Source: Petaurus breviceps papuanus (taxonomy: Eukaryota; Chordata; Mammalia; Diprotodontia; Petauridae). From it: a stretch of 64,000 bases of DNA. The stretch lies in the NCBI GenBank assembly GCA_028583685.1, contig JAMXIF010000228.1, positions 1,170,905 through 1,234,904 on the forward strand. The letters run 5' to 3'. Of the stretch, positions 52,101 to 58,813 are shown piece by piece (the first letter of the stretch is position 1; the number at the start of each line of letters is the position of its first letter). The notes below the pieces were generated by a model, which saw only the letters and a program-made list of their open reading frames with translations, was not told the DNA's origin and searched no databases. Made by a program: the position numbers and the translations under genes.

Positions 52101-54246
52101 AGTCCAAGTATCCAAAGCAGGCCTTCCTGTTTCTGAGGCCAGCCTTCTGTTTATTCATGAGGCCTCTTCCTCTCTGACGAGGAAGCTCGGGCCCAGCAAG
52201 GTGAAGTGCTTGGCCACCCAAGGAATAAGGATCAGAGGCAGAATTTGAACCCAGATCCTCTGATGTTTGGGTCAGTGTACTTCTTTCCACGGCCTCCTCA
52301 GAACAGGCTTTGAGAATCCATCCCTGATGCTCCTCATTGCTGTGACTTCAGGCTGACTCCTGGGTAGAAAACTCACGGACTGAGCACAGAAGATCAGAAG
52401 ACTAGTTGCAGTGCCCAGTAACTTCAGCAACACGGACCCAGCCCATCTTATAAGTGAAATTGGTGACAAGGAAGAATCTGATGGGACAATCAATCCCCTG
52501 ACTAGTGGAGGACTCTGCCCCCAGCATCCTCTAATGAACTGGGGGGAAGCTGCCTGCTCCCATGTTCTTAAGTGAAAGAAGATGCTTAGCTCCCCTATTG
52601 CTCACTCTCACCTGCCAATAAGGCGGCCCCTCCTAGTTTCTAAGTGAGGGAAAGGAGTTTTTTTAATGCGTTCTGTGGAGAAGGTGGAGTAGGTCAGGAA
52701 TTTCCAGGCTCTCTAGATTTCCTCCGCAAACAGACAGAAAATCACCATGAGCTGGAATAAAATATATCATGGCCCAGCTAAAGTAAAAAAAGCAGGGGTA
52801 GCAATCCTTATCTCAGACAAAGTAAAAGCAAAAATAGATCTAATTAAAAGACATAAGGAAGGAAACTACATCCTGCTAAAAGGCACCATCAAAAATGAAG
52901 CAATATCATTACTAAACATGTATGCACCAAGTGGTACAGCATCCAAATTCCTAAAGGAGAAGTTAAGGATGTTAGAGGAAGAAATAGATAGCAAAATTAT
53001 ACTAGTGGGGAACTTCAAACTCCCCCTCTCTGAGCTTGATAAATCTAACCTCAAAATAAACAAGAAAGCAGTTAAGGAGGTAAATAGAATCTTAGAGAAG
53101 ATAGACTTCTGGAGAAAATTGAATGGGGATAAAAAGGAATATACCTTCTTCTCAGCAATATATGGCACATACACAAAAATTGACCATGTACTAGGGCATA
53201 AAAACCTCACAATTCAGTGCAGGAAGGCAGAAATATTAAATGCATCCTTCTCAGATCATGATGCAATAAAAATTATGTGTAATAAAGGGCCATGGAAGGA
53301 TAGACTAAAAACTAATTGGAAACTAAATAACTTAATCCTAAAGAATGAGTGGGTCAAACAAGAATTTATAGAATATCACCATGAAATGAATAGAGAGCAG
53401 CCAAAATACAGGGTTAAAGCAGTTGTCCTGAGACAGCTAGAGAGGACCTCAGAAAAGCCAGGACCTCCTGGGGCTAAACAAAGTGTCAACATGAGTCCAG
53501 TTCCACTTGAGGCAGCACATGGCATATCCTGGGGGAAGCAGATCAGGCCTCGAGAAATTTCCCTTTAGAAACTTTCACCTCAGGAACTATTACTTCACAC
53601 ACTTTCATCTAAGGAATAGCACACTGCTGAGTGGGGAGGATTGAAGCACCTCCCCTCCACTCCTGACCTCCCCCCATCCACTCTTTCCAGGAACCAGGCC
53701 TGGTGGTGCTGATAGGAAGTCACCCTGAATTGTGTCTGTGGGCAAGGAGGAGTGAGCACAAGCTTGGTGAGTGTGTTACCACAAGAAGCCAGAACATTTT
53801 GGGTACAATCTGATAAGTGGCTATAACTGTGGCTTAGGGGAGGAGGAGAGGAGTCCCTGAGATTGAGCCCCTGGACAGAATTTGGAAAACAACAGTGAGG
53901 GGGAATTCAAGCTGAGGCCAACATTGTCTACAGATCTTAAGGACTGAATACTCCTGCTGGCTCCTCCATTTTCTAAGATGCCCACCCACCTCTCCACTTA
54001 CTGGTGTGCATTACAGGCCTTGTCTGGATGCTCAGCTCCTGTGAAGCTCTCCACTGCCATTAAATACAGGGGGAAAAACCCGCCAATGAGCAGGTCTCCA
54101 TCTCTGTGGGCTCGTGGGTTGATTTGCTCAAAGCAGGGGAACTTTTCTTCCCCAACTAAAGAAGAAGGAATGTTCAGGAGCAAGAAGAGGGTCATCAGAA
54201 GGAACACTGGGGCCCTGAACTCTGAGCCTGTGAGTGGCCAAGGCAT
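21233..54246 (-). CDS. Vomeronasal type-2 receptor (V2R), six exons, intact
   Basis: A class C G-protein-coupled receptor for pheromone-like ligands in vomeronasal neurons. Exons on the minus strand: 54246-54002, 45948-45657, 43148-42345, 39505-39278, 32268-32145 and 22185-21233 (245, 292, 804, 228, 124 and 953 bases; sum 2646 = 881 codons plus stop). All junctions are GT/AG with phases 2, 0, 0, 0, 1. Layout: signal peptide, Venus-flytrap ligand domain (about residues 35-520), cysteine-rich domain (about 525-595) and seven helices (about 600-850). Family hallmarks present are [57 protein letters not shown] and [18 protein letters not shown]. The length fits the family (about 850-900). Introns carry L1s, solo LTRs, SINEs and a LARP1B retrocopy. 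The choice of start is uncertain (residue 1 or residue 18). Membership is certain; the exact ortholog is not. Confidence 0.93.
22200..22290 (+). repeat. Tail-type dispersed repeat
   Basis: aagaccttgtactaggcagt then gggaaacaaagt and cctgacctcatgaatcttat match the family at 3116-3215. It abuts the V2R exon 6 acceptor. Confidence 0.5.
22840..23095 (-). mobile_element. L1 3' UTR, minus orientation
   Basis: Plus strand reads aatttattaatttacctat, ttctcccctttcctccctac, gggttctacacatacattcc, acattttcacatcaatcatg, gcatagaagaattataacaa: the complement of the marsupial L1 3' UTR. Confidence 0.75.
23096..24060 (+). mobile_element. L1 5' UTR/ORF1 fragment with SINE insert
   Basis: Phrases at 23185-23345 (cctcagactgagctctcctt, ggaataacataacaatcaac) are the complement of the piece at 62030-62165 and belong to L1 5' sequence. 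Worn ORF1-like text follows to 24060, split by a young SINE at 23799-23963. Confidence 0.6.
23799..23963 (+). mobile_element. Young SINE, 'ggccaggtagcacagtgagt' family, copy 1
   Basis: Shares nearly all bases with the copies at 48350 and 57346: tagcacagtgagtaagagca, ctccagtgtcgggatgacct, ctggccgtgtaaccttgagc, caagttacttaacccc, A-tail. Flanked by caaatcaaa (23790-23798) and the near match caagtcaaa (23964-23972). Confidence 0.9.
24061..26280 (-). mobile_element. L1 5' half (5' UTR, ORF1, inter-ORF), minus orientation
   Basis: Read on the minus strand it begins at about 26280 with AGTCAAGACGGCGGAGTAG, the usual L1 5' start, runs through a 5' UTR, ORF1 (to about 24830) and a purine-rich inter-ORF stretch. 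ORF1 is interrupted after 198 codons. ORF2 is absent, so the copy is 3'-truncated or rearranged. The 5' end makes it one of few L1s here not cut short on that side. Confidence 0.78.
25245..25841 (-). CDS. L1 ORF1 protein, N-terminal coiled-coil part
   Basis: The longest coding frame of any LINE here: 198 codons. L1 ORF1 makes the RNA-binding trimer that coats L1 RNA. Residues about 65-175 are a charged heptad-rich coiled coil ([38 protein letters not shown]). The frame ends after [13 protein letters not shown] at a stop. Beyond it the RNA-binding part can be followed in other frames (a [21 protein letters not shown] like stretch near 24930-24870). So the gene is broken but fairly recent. Confidence 0.7.
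   Translation of the reverse strand: MAASAPGLQSVGGPSTSLRGNHSCFNLLGSGLQDKKEQSMEQEEDSEIRTPAPKASKENTSWLQAIEDLKKWIREVEGKLEREMRTMQENYKMRVNSLTEENTILKNRLTQMAKEAQKGNEEKNALKSQICQMEKESQKLNEENHCFRIRLEQMEANDFIRNQDAAKQIQTNERIEGNVKHLMGKITETWKIDPGEII
26281..26729. repeat. Unassigned, with TA-rich tract
   Basis: 26405-26520 is a TATA/ATAT palindromic simple repeat. The rest is A/T-rich with no recognised feature. Confidence 0.7.
26730..28035 (+). mobile_element. Two or three L1 3' ends in tandem
   Basis: Three L1 3' terminal stretches follow one another in the same direction. The first is about 26730-27040 (very worn). The second, 27045-27590, has attgaaaattgacgggatgc, gggaatggctgaacaggttg and ends ttggaactcaaaaacttgtg plus an A-rich tail. 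The third, 27590-28035, has gacttacacaaattgatgct, gtgtcaacatggctaatgtg-like text, and ends aactcaaaatcttatagaag and an A-rich tail. Each is a separate 5'-truncated insertion, or a chain of insertions into older tails. Confidence 0.75.
28036..28871 (+). other. Mostly unassigned; L1 scrap at 28670-28845
   Basis: At 28690-28845 the phrases atccaatggataaatggtta and tctacaccactactaataat belong to the 3' part of L1 ORF2. The rest holds nothing I recognise. Confidence 0.45.
28872..32069 (-). pseudogene. LARP1B: LARP1B processed pseudogene in V2R intron 5
   Basis: Minus-strand translation in broken frames follows La-related protein 1B without introns. In order: [16 protein letters not shown] (31605-31555), [59 protein letters not shown] (near 31305-31275), then [10 protein letters not shown]-type text, [20 protein letters not shown] (La motif, near 30890-30830), [36 protein letters not shown] and [14 protein letters not shown] (to about 30610). 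LARP1B binds RNA; this copy has many stops and frameshifts. GC-rich text at 31620-32069 would be the 5' end. The rest to 28872 is inferred to be 3' UTR, ending with AATAAA (28895-28890) and an A-rich tail. The heptamer atctttc on both sides (28865-28871 and 32070-32076) is a candidate target duplication. The identity of the coding part is firm; the outer limits are inferred. Confidence 0.85.
32145..32268 (-). CDS. V2R exon 5 (cysteine-rich domain)
   Basis: The acceptor is cttcctag and the donor is gtgagt (32144-32139). It encodes [20 protein letters not shown] then [21 protein letters not shown] with six of the domain's cysteines. An earlier GT at 32146 would give the wrong phase, so the donor at 32144 was chosen (124 bases, phase 1, the family's usual size). 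Residues ILQAV stand where VPxSV is more usual. Confidence 0.92.
32465..34744 (+). mobile_element. L1 with 5' end, internally deleted
   Basis: It begins gagccatggcggcagagtag (L1 5' start). 5' UTR runs to about 33230 and worn ORF1 from about 33300 to 34240 (gaaaatagattaaggagaga, aggagtggagggcttggaat, aatcacctacctagcgaaaa). A short ORF2 scrap follows (34260-34430; aagagttaagcaaggacact). A 3' region (34440-34744) continues past a later LTR at 36023-36125. Most of ORF2 is missing. Stops throughout. Confidence 0.75.
34745..36022 (-). mobile_element. Solo LTR (1278 bp), TGTAATGG family
   Basis: It splits the L1 3' UTR exactly: atataac on the left continues as ataacctatatc on the right, so ataac is the five-base target duplication (34740-34744 and 36023-36027). 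The body aligns in reverse with 37336-38353 (ccagaggatggctgctgtga, gattacacagtagagtgaac, attcaataacaaatcagagc). It carries an expanded caatca/ttcaatcat tandem (35015-35225) and TA/GGT simple repeats. No internal region. Younger than the L1. Confidence 0.88.
36023..36125 (+). mobile_element. L1 3' UTR end, continuation after LTR
   Basis: acctatatctgattgctaac and agactcaaaactttaaataa complete the L1 3' end begun at 34440-34744. Confidence 0.75.
36126..36425 (+). mobile_element. L1 ORF2 scrap
   Basis: The text translates in pieces to [19 protein letters not shown] like sequence, the L1 ORF2 segment usually reading NNFSKVSGYKIN, then a worn [10 protein letters not shown] piece. Broken. Confidence 0.6.
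36426..37335 (+). other. Unassigned, with MIR scrap at 37080-37325
   Basis: At 37080-37325 the phrases atctgagttccaatcctgtc and ctaatttcctcacctacaaa mark an old MIR. The rest has no recognised feature. Confidence 0.45.
37336..38353 (+). mobile_element. Solo LTR (1018 bp), TGTAATGG family
   Basis: It begins tgtaatgg and ends ggcattaca: perfect TGTAATG/CATTACA inverted ends. Flanked by gtgag on both sides (37331-37335 and 38354-38358), a five-base duplication as made by class II or III retroviral integrases. No internal region. It lies in V2R intron 4 in antisense to the gene. Confidence 0.92.
38359..39277. other. V2R intron 4, no feature recognised
   Basis: Only short simple runs (ataataataataa near 39080) are seen. 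Confidence 0.35.
39278..39505 (-). CDS. V2R exon 4 (ligand domain end)
   Basis: The acceptor is ccccatctag and the donor is AAG|gtatgt. It is 76 codons: [20 protein letters not shown] to KRVDWK, with [20 protein letters not shown] in the middle. 228 bases is the standard V2R exon 4 length. Phase 0 on both sides. Confidence 0.94.
39752..39906 (+). repeat. Marsupial tRNA-type SINE, full length
   Basis: ggggcagctaggtggtgcag, ctggaatcaggagaacctga, gttcaaatccaacctcagac, acttactggctgtttgacct, cacttaaccccaattgccct, A-tail. A well-kept copy in V2R intron 3. Confidence 0.95.
39907..40689. other. No feature recognised
   Basis: V2R intron 3. Nothing seen beyond short A/T runs. Confidence 0.3.
40690..40925 (-). 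repeat. MIR/CORE-type SINE with long tail
   Basis: Plus strand: tggcaaagtgctggattggt, agggttaagtgacttaccca, ggtcacacatctagtaaatg, tgattccaaaccgagtgctc. Confidence 0.85.
40981..41020 (+). repeat. (AC)n microsatellite
   Basis: About thirteen AC units followed by ATACACAT. Confidence 0.95.
41021..42344. other. V2R intron 3, no feature recognised
   Basis: No gene or clear repeat seen. A (ggt)n run lies at 41200-41212. Confidence 0.3.
42345..43148 (-). CDS. V2R exon 3 (ligand domain core)
   Basis: The acceptor is tgccattcag and the donor is CAG|gtaatg. It is 268 codons with no stop, from [20 protein letters not shown] to NLVLQPWQ. Hallmarks: [59 protein letters not shown]. It is phase 0 at both ends. 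Confidence 0.95.
43610..43845 (+). repeat. MIR/CORE SINE
   Basis: agtcaggaatatctaggttc, gtcagacacttactagctgt, gggcaagtcacttaaccact, then the CORE tail to ttgctttgcaatactcaaa. In V2R intron 2. Confidence 0.88.
44545..45010 (+). repeat. Tandem duplication, unit A (with SINE)
   Basis: Unit A: ctggaacaaaggccagaaag, gtgagccccagggacactga, attttcattttgactatagt, then a SINE (cacacaggtggttcagtgaa to gcaagtcacttgacttctc). It aligns in order with unit B at 45011-45480, including the SINE part. Confidence 0.75.
45011..45565 (+). repeat. Tandem duplication, unit B (with SINE)
   Basis: Unit B: cattggaacaaataacatca, ctgagtcccagtgacacagg, aatccattttgactgccctg, then a SINE (cacataggtggcatagtctg to caagtcacttaacttctctc) whose CORE tail runs on to ggcacatagcaggcatttaa. 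By eye the two units agree at roughly two bases in three, so the duplication is old. It ends about 90 bp from V2R exon 2. Confidence 0.75.
45657..45948 (-). CDS. V2R exon 2 (ligand domain, lobe 1)
   Basis: The acceptor is ctccctgcag|G and the donor is CAG|gtagaa. It encodes [20 protein letters not shown] to [16 protein letters not shown], 97 codons after one shared base. It carries [12 protein letters not shown], the conserved V2R loop of the ligand domain. 292 bases is the usual size for this exon. Confidence 0.93.
46200..46450 (+). repeat. L2-tail type repeat
   Basis: aagaggccttgcaatcccct, aagggcatggaccatatttt, tttgtatctcaacacttagc, gtgtgcagtaatggcttaat follow the L2 3' tail layout. Confidence 0.65.
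46451..48054. other. V2R intron 1, no feature recognised
   Basis: A 135-codon plus frame at 46513-46920 has no family resemblance and is taken as chance. Confidence 0.35.
48055..48775 (+). repeat. CR1/L3-type LINE 3' region, split by a SINE
   Basis: ttgaaagaaacctcaaatcc, gtccaactcatatat, gtctcctctccaacattcct, then after the SINE: gtggcatccacacctgagca, cctggacactataatgctct, taatgtggcctaacattgta. It is the same family as 775-1210 and 3364-3790, in the same orientation. Confidence 0.7.
48350..48505 (+). mobile_element. Young SINE, 'ggccaggtagcacagtgagt' family, copy 2
   Basis: Flanked by perfect 15-base direct repeats agaatgtctatggag (48335-48349 and 48506-48520). Body almost identical to the copies at 23799 and 57346, with an intact A-tail. 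The perfect duplication and tail argue for recent insertion. Confidence 0.95.
48860..49150 (+). mobile_element. Worn L1 3' fragment
   Basis: gtagaatctttttagaaaat, atcccactgtttgggatata, catagaaaaattatgtatac and ctaaatgctcagcaataggt resemble the L1 3' UTR segment. Low similarity. Confidence 0.4.
49320..50694. other. Old SINE scraps and A/T-rich text
   Basis: SINE-like pieces at 49320-49400 (catctagtacagtgcatagg) and 49885-49985 (gggttaggaagacttggatt). A TA/TG microsatellite is at 49605-49660 and TATTTAT-rich text at 50455-50580. No gene seen. Confidence 0.45.
50695..50945 (+). repeat. CORE/MIR SINE
   Basis: ggacagctaggtaacacatg, gggagactcattttcctgaa, ttcaaatctagtctcagaca, cttactagctgtgtgactta, tctgtaaaatgtgctggaga, gaacaactgaacaat. 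Confidence 0.9.
50946..52019. repeat. MIR scrap and ACACCC simple repeat; otherwise unassigned
   Basis: 51140-51280 is a minus-orientation MIR (actttacagaggtggaaact, cactcaaggtcacc-like text). 51455-51520 is an (ACACCC)n type simple repeat. The remainder holds nothing I recognise. Confidence 0.65.
52020..52275 (-). repeat. MIR-type SINE, possibly two nested copies
   Basis: attttacagatgaggaaatt and gcagaatttgaacccagatc, with an interrupting stretch that itself resembles a MIR middle (gaagctcgggcccagcaagg). Confidence 0.65.
52676..53404 (+). mobile_element. L1 fragment: 5' UTR start joined to ORF2 endonuclease
   Basis: gtggagaaggtggagtaggt resembles an L1 5' start, and from about 52747 the frame is the L1 ORF2 endonuclease lacking its first ~70 residues: [87 protein letters not shown]1 is deleted. 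The metal/phosphate motif GDFN reads GNFK, so a catalytic residue is lost; the SDH near the end is kept. The frame stays open for about 220 codons, notable for a dead copy, and then runs into unrelated sequence. Confidence 0.82.
53405..53990. other. Unassigned, between L1 fragment and V2R exon 1
   Basis: The text (agacagctagagaggacctc to ggccaacattgtctacagat) looks like repeat 5' UTR material but I cannot place it. It is V2R intron 1. Confidence 0.35.
54002..54246 (-). CDS. V2R exon 1 (signal peptide, N-terminus)
   Basis: Reads [18 protein letters not shown], a hydrophobic leader, then [20 protein letters not shown] and [19 protein letters not shown], the V2R N-terminus. The donor is CA|GTAAGT at 54001-53996, phase 2. 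Two in-frame ATGs are available: 54246 (17 residues ahead of the second) and 54195 ([10 protein letters not shown]). Family members usually start four residues before the second ATG at a codon that is GTG here, so one of the other two ATGs must serve. The ATG at 54195 gives a more ordinary leader and an 864-residue protein. Confidence 0.88.
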
Positions 54247-54759
54247 CTACAGCTACTGCTTCAGTCACACTTTAATGGGAAAGTCTTTCTTTGTCTGATG
54301 GATGCCTTCTTGAGACAGATGCCCAGACCCTGGTCTGTTTCTGGCACTGGAGCCAGCACAGCAGAATTCCAGCTCCTGCGCAGGAGCCAAACTGCCTGAA
54401 CCAGGTGCCATTTATAATCTTAGTAAAGATGGGAGGGGATATGGTTCCTCATTGGGGAAGATGCATGTGTCAAGAAGAAGCTCTTGGGAGCTTCAGGGCC
54501 TGGGGCTCTGCACCTGCATCTCAGTGTCCAAGGGAAACCCAAAGAAAAATATGTTTGGCCATCTTCCTTCCCCTTCTCAGCAAATCCCCATGGCAATCAG
54601 GCAGCCTGCTGCCACAGCAAAACTCCCAGGACACAGAGAGGGGCATGAGTTGGATCAGGTGTGATCAGCCCAGATTTCTTTATTTTTTAAAATTTCCTCT
54701 TCTCTGTCTGTTTGCCTTCCTAAGTTAGTCAGAATTAGGGATTAAAAGATATTGTTGCC
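54247..54759. other. Flank upstream of V2R exon 1
   Basis: It would hold the promoter of the V2R gene. I see no TATA box at a convincing place and no CpG island. A 145-codon plus frame at 54291-54728 is taken as chance. Confidence 0.35.
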
Positions 54760-54995
54760 CTGTAGTGTTGGATTCTATGTGAGTCTCCATTTGGTGTTTT
54801 CTTTGCAAAGAAAAATGGAGCGGTTTGTCATTTCCTTGTTCAGCCCATTTTACAGATGAAAAAAACTGAAGCAAACAGGGTAAGTTACTTACCCAGGATC
54901 ACTCAGCTAGCAAGTGACTGAGGCCTAATCTGAACTCAGGTCTACCTAACTCCAGGCCCATCTCTCTATCTAATACACTGCCTCAGCGCTACCTC
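54760..54995 (-). repeat. CORE/MIR SINE
   Basis: tctatgtgagtctccatttg, cattttacagatgaaaaaaa, agcaagtgactgaggcctaa, ctaactccaggcccatctct. Confidence 0.85.
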
Positions 54996-55034
54996 ATAAA
55001 AATATACTCTACAATAATTATTATTTTATTTTGC

Positions 55035-55192
55035 TTTTTGGTGGGGGTAAGGCAAGGGACAATTGGGGTGAAGTGACTTGCCCAAGGTCAAATGGCTAGT
55101 AAGTGTTAAGTGTCTGAGGCCAGATCTGAGCTCAGGTCCTCCTGACAGGGCTGGTGCTCTGTTATTCACTGTGCCACCTAAGTTGCCCCTGT
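55035..55192 (-). repeat. Marsupial tRNA-type SINE
   Basis: ggacaattggggtgaagtga, cttgcccaaggtcaaatggc, tagtaagtgttaagtgtctg, gagctcaggtcctcctgaca, ttcactgtgccacctaagtt. Confidence 0.92.
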
Positions 55193-55224
55193 ATAACTAT
55201 TTCTTAAGTAATTACCCTGTATGT

Positions 55225-55450
55225 TGGGGCATCTGGGATGTCTCAGTGGATAGACTGCTGGGTCTGGAATCAGGACAACCTGAGTTCAAATCCAGCCTCA
55301 CCTACCACACGACCCAGGCCAAATCATGTAACCACTTTTGGCCTTAATCTATTGAGAAGGAAGTTTCAAACTACTCCAGTATCCTTGCCAAGAAAACCTC
55401 ATGTAACATATGGTCCATGGAGCCACAAAGAGTTGTAAGTAACTGAACAA
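55225..55450 (+). repeat. CORE/MIR SINE
   Basis: ctggaatcaggacaacctga, gttcaaatccagcctcacct, gtatccttgccaagaaaacc, gagccacaaagagttgtaag. Confidence 0.88.
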
Positions 55451-57345
55451 TATCAACAATGACAACAATAACAGCCACAACCACCAGGCAACGTGCTAAA
55501 CACTGGGGATACAAAAAGAGCCCAAAGTCAGCCCTGCCCTTGTTTTCATTTAGATCTGACTTTGTGTGAAAAATGTTATGTGTATATGTCCATGTAGTTC
55601 CTCTGTTTGTCTTAGCACGTAGACGCCCAAACATTTTATACTGTTGACAATTTCTTTAAATGGAATTTCTCTTTCTATCTCTTACGGCTGAGCTTTGTTA
55701 GTAACACATAGAAATACTGATGATTTATGTGTGTTCATTTTATGTTCAACTTTGCCAAAGGTGTATTTCAATTAGTTTTTGAGTTGATTCCCTAGGATAC
55801 TCTTAGTATAGCATCACTTCATCTACAAAGAATGATAGCTTTGTTTCTTCATTGTCTATTCTAACTCTTTTGATTTCTTTTTCTTCTCTTATTGCTAAAG
55901 CTAATGTTTCTAGTACAATATTGAATAATTGGTGTTGATAATGGACATTCTCGTTCATCCCTGATGCTCTGGAAATGATTTTAGCTTATCCCCATTATAT
56001 TTAATGCTTGCTGATGGTTTTAGGTAGATGCTCCTTATCATTTTAAGGGGAACTCCATCTATTCCTATGCTCTGTAGTGTTTTTGGAATGGGTGTTGTAT
56101 TTTGTCAAAAGCTTTTCCTACATCTATTGAGATAATCATGTGATTTCTGTTACTTTTGTTAATGATATGATCAATTAATCCATTAATTTTCCTAATACTG
56201 AACCAACCTTTGCATTCCTGGTACTAATGTTACCTGGTCATAGTGTATTACCCTCATTAAAAGTTGCTGTAGTCTCTTTGCTAATATTTTATTTAAAATT
56301 TTCACATCTATATCCATTAGGGAAATTGGTATATAATTTCCTTTCTCTGTTTTGGCTCTTCCCAATTTAGCTGTCAACACTATATTTGCATCATAAAAAG
56401 AATTTGGTAGGACTTCACCAATTTTCTGAAATAGTTTATTTAATATTGGAATTAATTGTTCTTAAAATATTTGATAGAATTCACTTGTAAATCCATCTGG
56501 CCCTGAAGAATTTTTCTTAGGGAGCACATTAATGATTTTTTCAACTTCTCTTTTTTCTGAAATGGGATTGTTTATGCATTTTATTTCCTCTCCTGTTAAT
56601 CTGGGCAATTTGTATTTTAGTAAATATTCATCCATTTCACTTAGACTTATTTGATTTATTAACATAACTTGGGCAAAATAGCTCCTAAATATTATTTTAA
56701 TTTCCTCTACATTGGTGGAGATCTCACCATTTTAATTTTTGATACTGGTAATTTGGTTTCCTTCTTTCCTTTCTTTTAAGTCCAGTTAATCAAATGTTTA
56801 TCTATTTTATTGCTTTTTCATAAATTAAGCTATTAGTTTTATTTATTACTTCAATAGTTTTCAATTTTATTAATTTCTCCTTTGATTTTCAGAATTTCTA
56901 ATTTGGTATTTAATTGAGGATTTAAATTTGTTATTTATCTAGCTGTTTTAGTTTCCATGCCCAGTTCATTGATCTCCTTTTTCTCTTTTTTATTCACACA
57001 AGCATTTATAGATATGTTTCCCCTCATAATTGCTTTGGTTCCATCCCATAAGTTTTAGTATGTTGTCTCATTATTGTCATTCTCTTTGATGAAGTTATTG
57101 TTTGTTTATATGATTTGTTGTTTGACCCACTCTTTCTTTAGGATTAGATTATCTAGTTTCCCATAATTTTTAGTCTATCTTTCCTTGGCCATTTATTGCA
57201 TGTAATTTTTATTGCCTCATGATCTGAAAAGTATGCATTTAATATTTCTGCCTTTCTATAGTGGATTGTGAGAATTTTATGCCTTAATACATGGTCATTT
57301 TATTTTTTGTGTAGGTGCCATGTGCCATCAAGAAAAAGGTATATT

Positions 57346-57497
57346 GGGGCGGCCAGGTAGCACAGTGAGTAAGAACACTGGCTCCAGTGTTGGGATGACC
57401 TGGGGATCAAATCCTGGCTCAGATACTCAGCACCACACCCAGAAATAACTGGCCGTGTAACCTTGAGCAAGTTACTTAACCCCGATTGCTTTAAAAA
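57346..57497 (+). mobile_element. Young SINE, 'ggccaggtagcacagtgagt' family, copy 3
   Basis: Perfect 13-base target duplication aaaaaggtatatt (57333-57345 and 57498-57510). Body as in copies 1 and 2; A-tail intact. It lies in the L1 endonuclease region. Confidence 0.95.
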
Positions 57498-57929
57498 AAA
57501 AAGGTATATTCCTTCCTCTACCCATTCAATTTTCTCTAGATGTCTACCATATATAACTTTTATAAAAATCTATTCATCTCCTTAACTTCTTTCTTGTTTA
57601 TTTTTTAAATTAGATTTATCTAGTTTAAGGAAGGGGAGTTTGAGGTCCACCACTAGTAAAGTTTTGCTATGTATTTATTACTATAACTCAATTCACTTAG
57701 AGCATTTGTGTTTAGTATTGATATTACTTCATTGTCTATGGTACCTTTTTAGCAGGATGCAGTTTCCTTCCTTATCTATTAATTAGATCTTTTTGCTTTT
57801 TCTTTGTCTGAGATCAAAATTTCTACCCATTTTTTATACCTCAGACAAAACATAATATACTCTACTCCAGCCTTTTACCTTTACTCTGTGTGTACCTCTC
57901 TTGCTTTAAATGTGTTTCTTGTAAATAAC

Positions 57930-58467
57930 TGTAGCAGCAAGCACCCCAAGTGTCCTCAGGGTTTGCTGCCACCACAGGTTCTTGGATCTGCTTTGATAAA
58001 GGAAAGCAACTCAAAATGGGTTAACAAGCTTACTTTAATCAGTCAAACATGTATCGTTTACCTCGTTCAGGCGAAAAAGGTCGGCACCCCGAACTTCAAA
58101 GTACACAGACAGAATTATCAAGACAGAAACAGATCTAGTAGACAGATTTCAAACTGTCCAACCATTACATCCATACCCAGTCAACATTTGGGTTTCAACA
58201 TCTGGGTTTTTTCAAAGCCGGGGGGCTCAGGACAACGGCTTCCCAGAATCCATATCAAATCACAGAACACTTCTCAAAGTGAGTCCCAAAACAAAGCTCC
58301 ACATCAGGGCTTATATAGCCTTCTCCTGGCTCAGAGAATGTAACAATCTTTTGGACCCACTGGCCAATCAAGAAGTATCTAGTGAAAAACAAGCCTCCCA
58401 CCCCAGGCTCCAGGTGCACTTTAGCCTAGGGGCAGGGAAGATCTTTAAAATTTACATTCGCATTACA
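57930..58467 (-). mobile_element. Solo LTR (538 bp)
   Basis: Begins tgtagcagcaagcacc and ends cgcattaca on the plus strand. Flanks are ataac and ataat, a near-perfect five-base duplication. A TATA-like ttatatagcc occurs at 58311-58320 (complement orientation). No internal region. It differs from the TGTAATGG family in body sequence. Confidence 0.8.
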
Positions 58468-58813
58468 ATAATATATTGTAGGAATGTGACTTTTAATTTA
58501 CGCTGCTATCTGCTTCCATTTTATGTGAAATTTCATCACATTCACTAATTTTGTCTTTCTCTCCATCCTATTCCCCTCCTTTATGCTTTCATCTTTCCTT
58601 TCTCCTTTTCCCTCCTCACCAATGTTTTGCTTCTCACCATTGCCTCCCCAATCTGGCCTTGCTTCTATCAGCTCTTCTCCCTTTTCTTATCCATTTCCAC
58701 TACTACTTCTTCCCTCCTTTCTGCCCTCTGTTTTATCCACCCCTCCCTTTTCTTTTCCTTTCCCCTTCCTACTTCCTAAAGGGTAAGATAGATTTCTATA
58801 CTCAGTTTAGTAT

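Noticed and set aside
54291-54728. 145-codon plus-strand frame upstream of V2R exon 1
   Set aside because: No recognisable domain; antisense flank of the gene.
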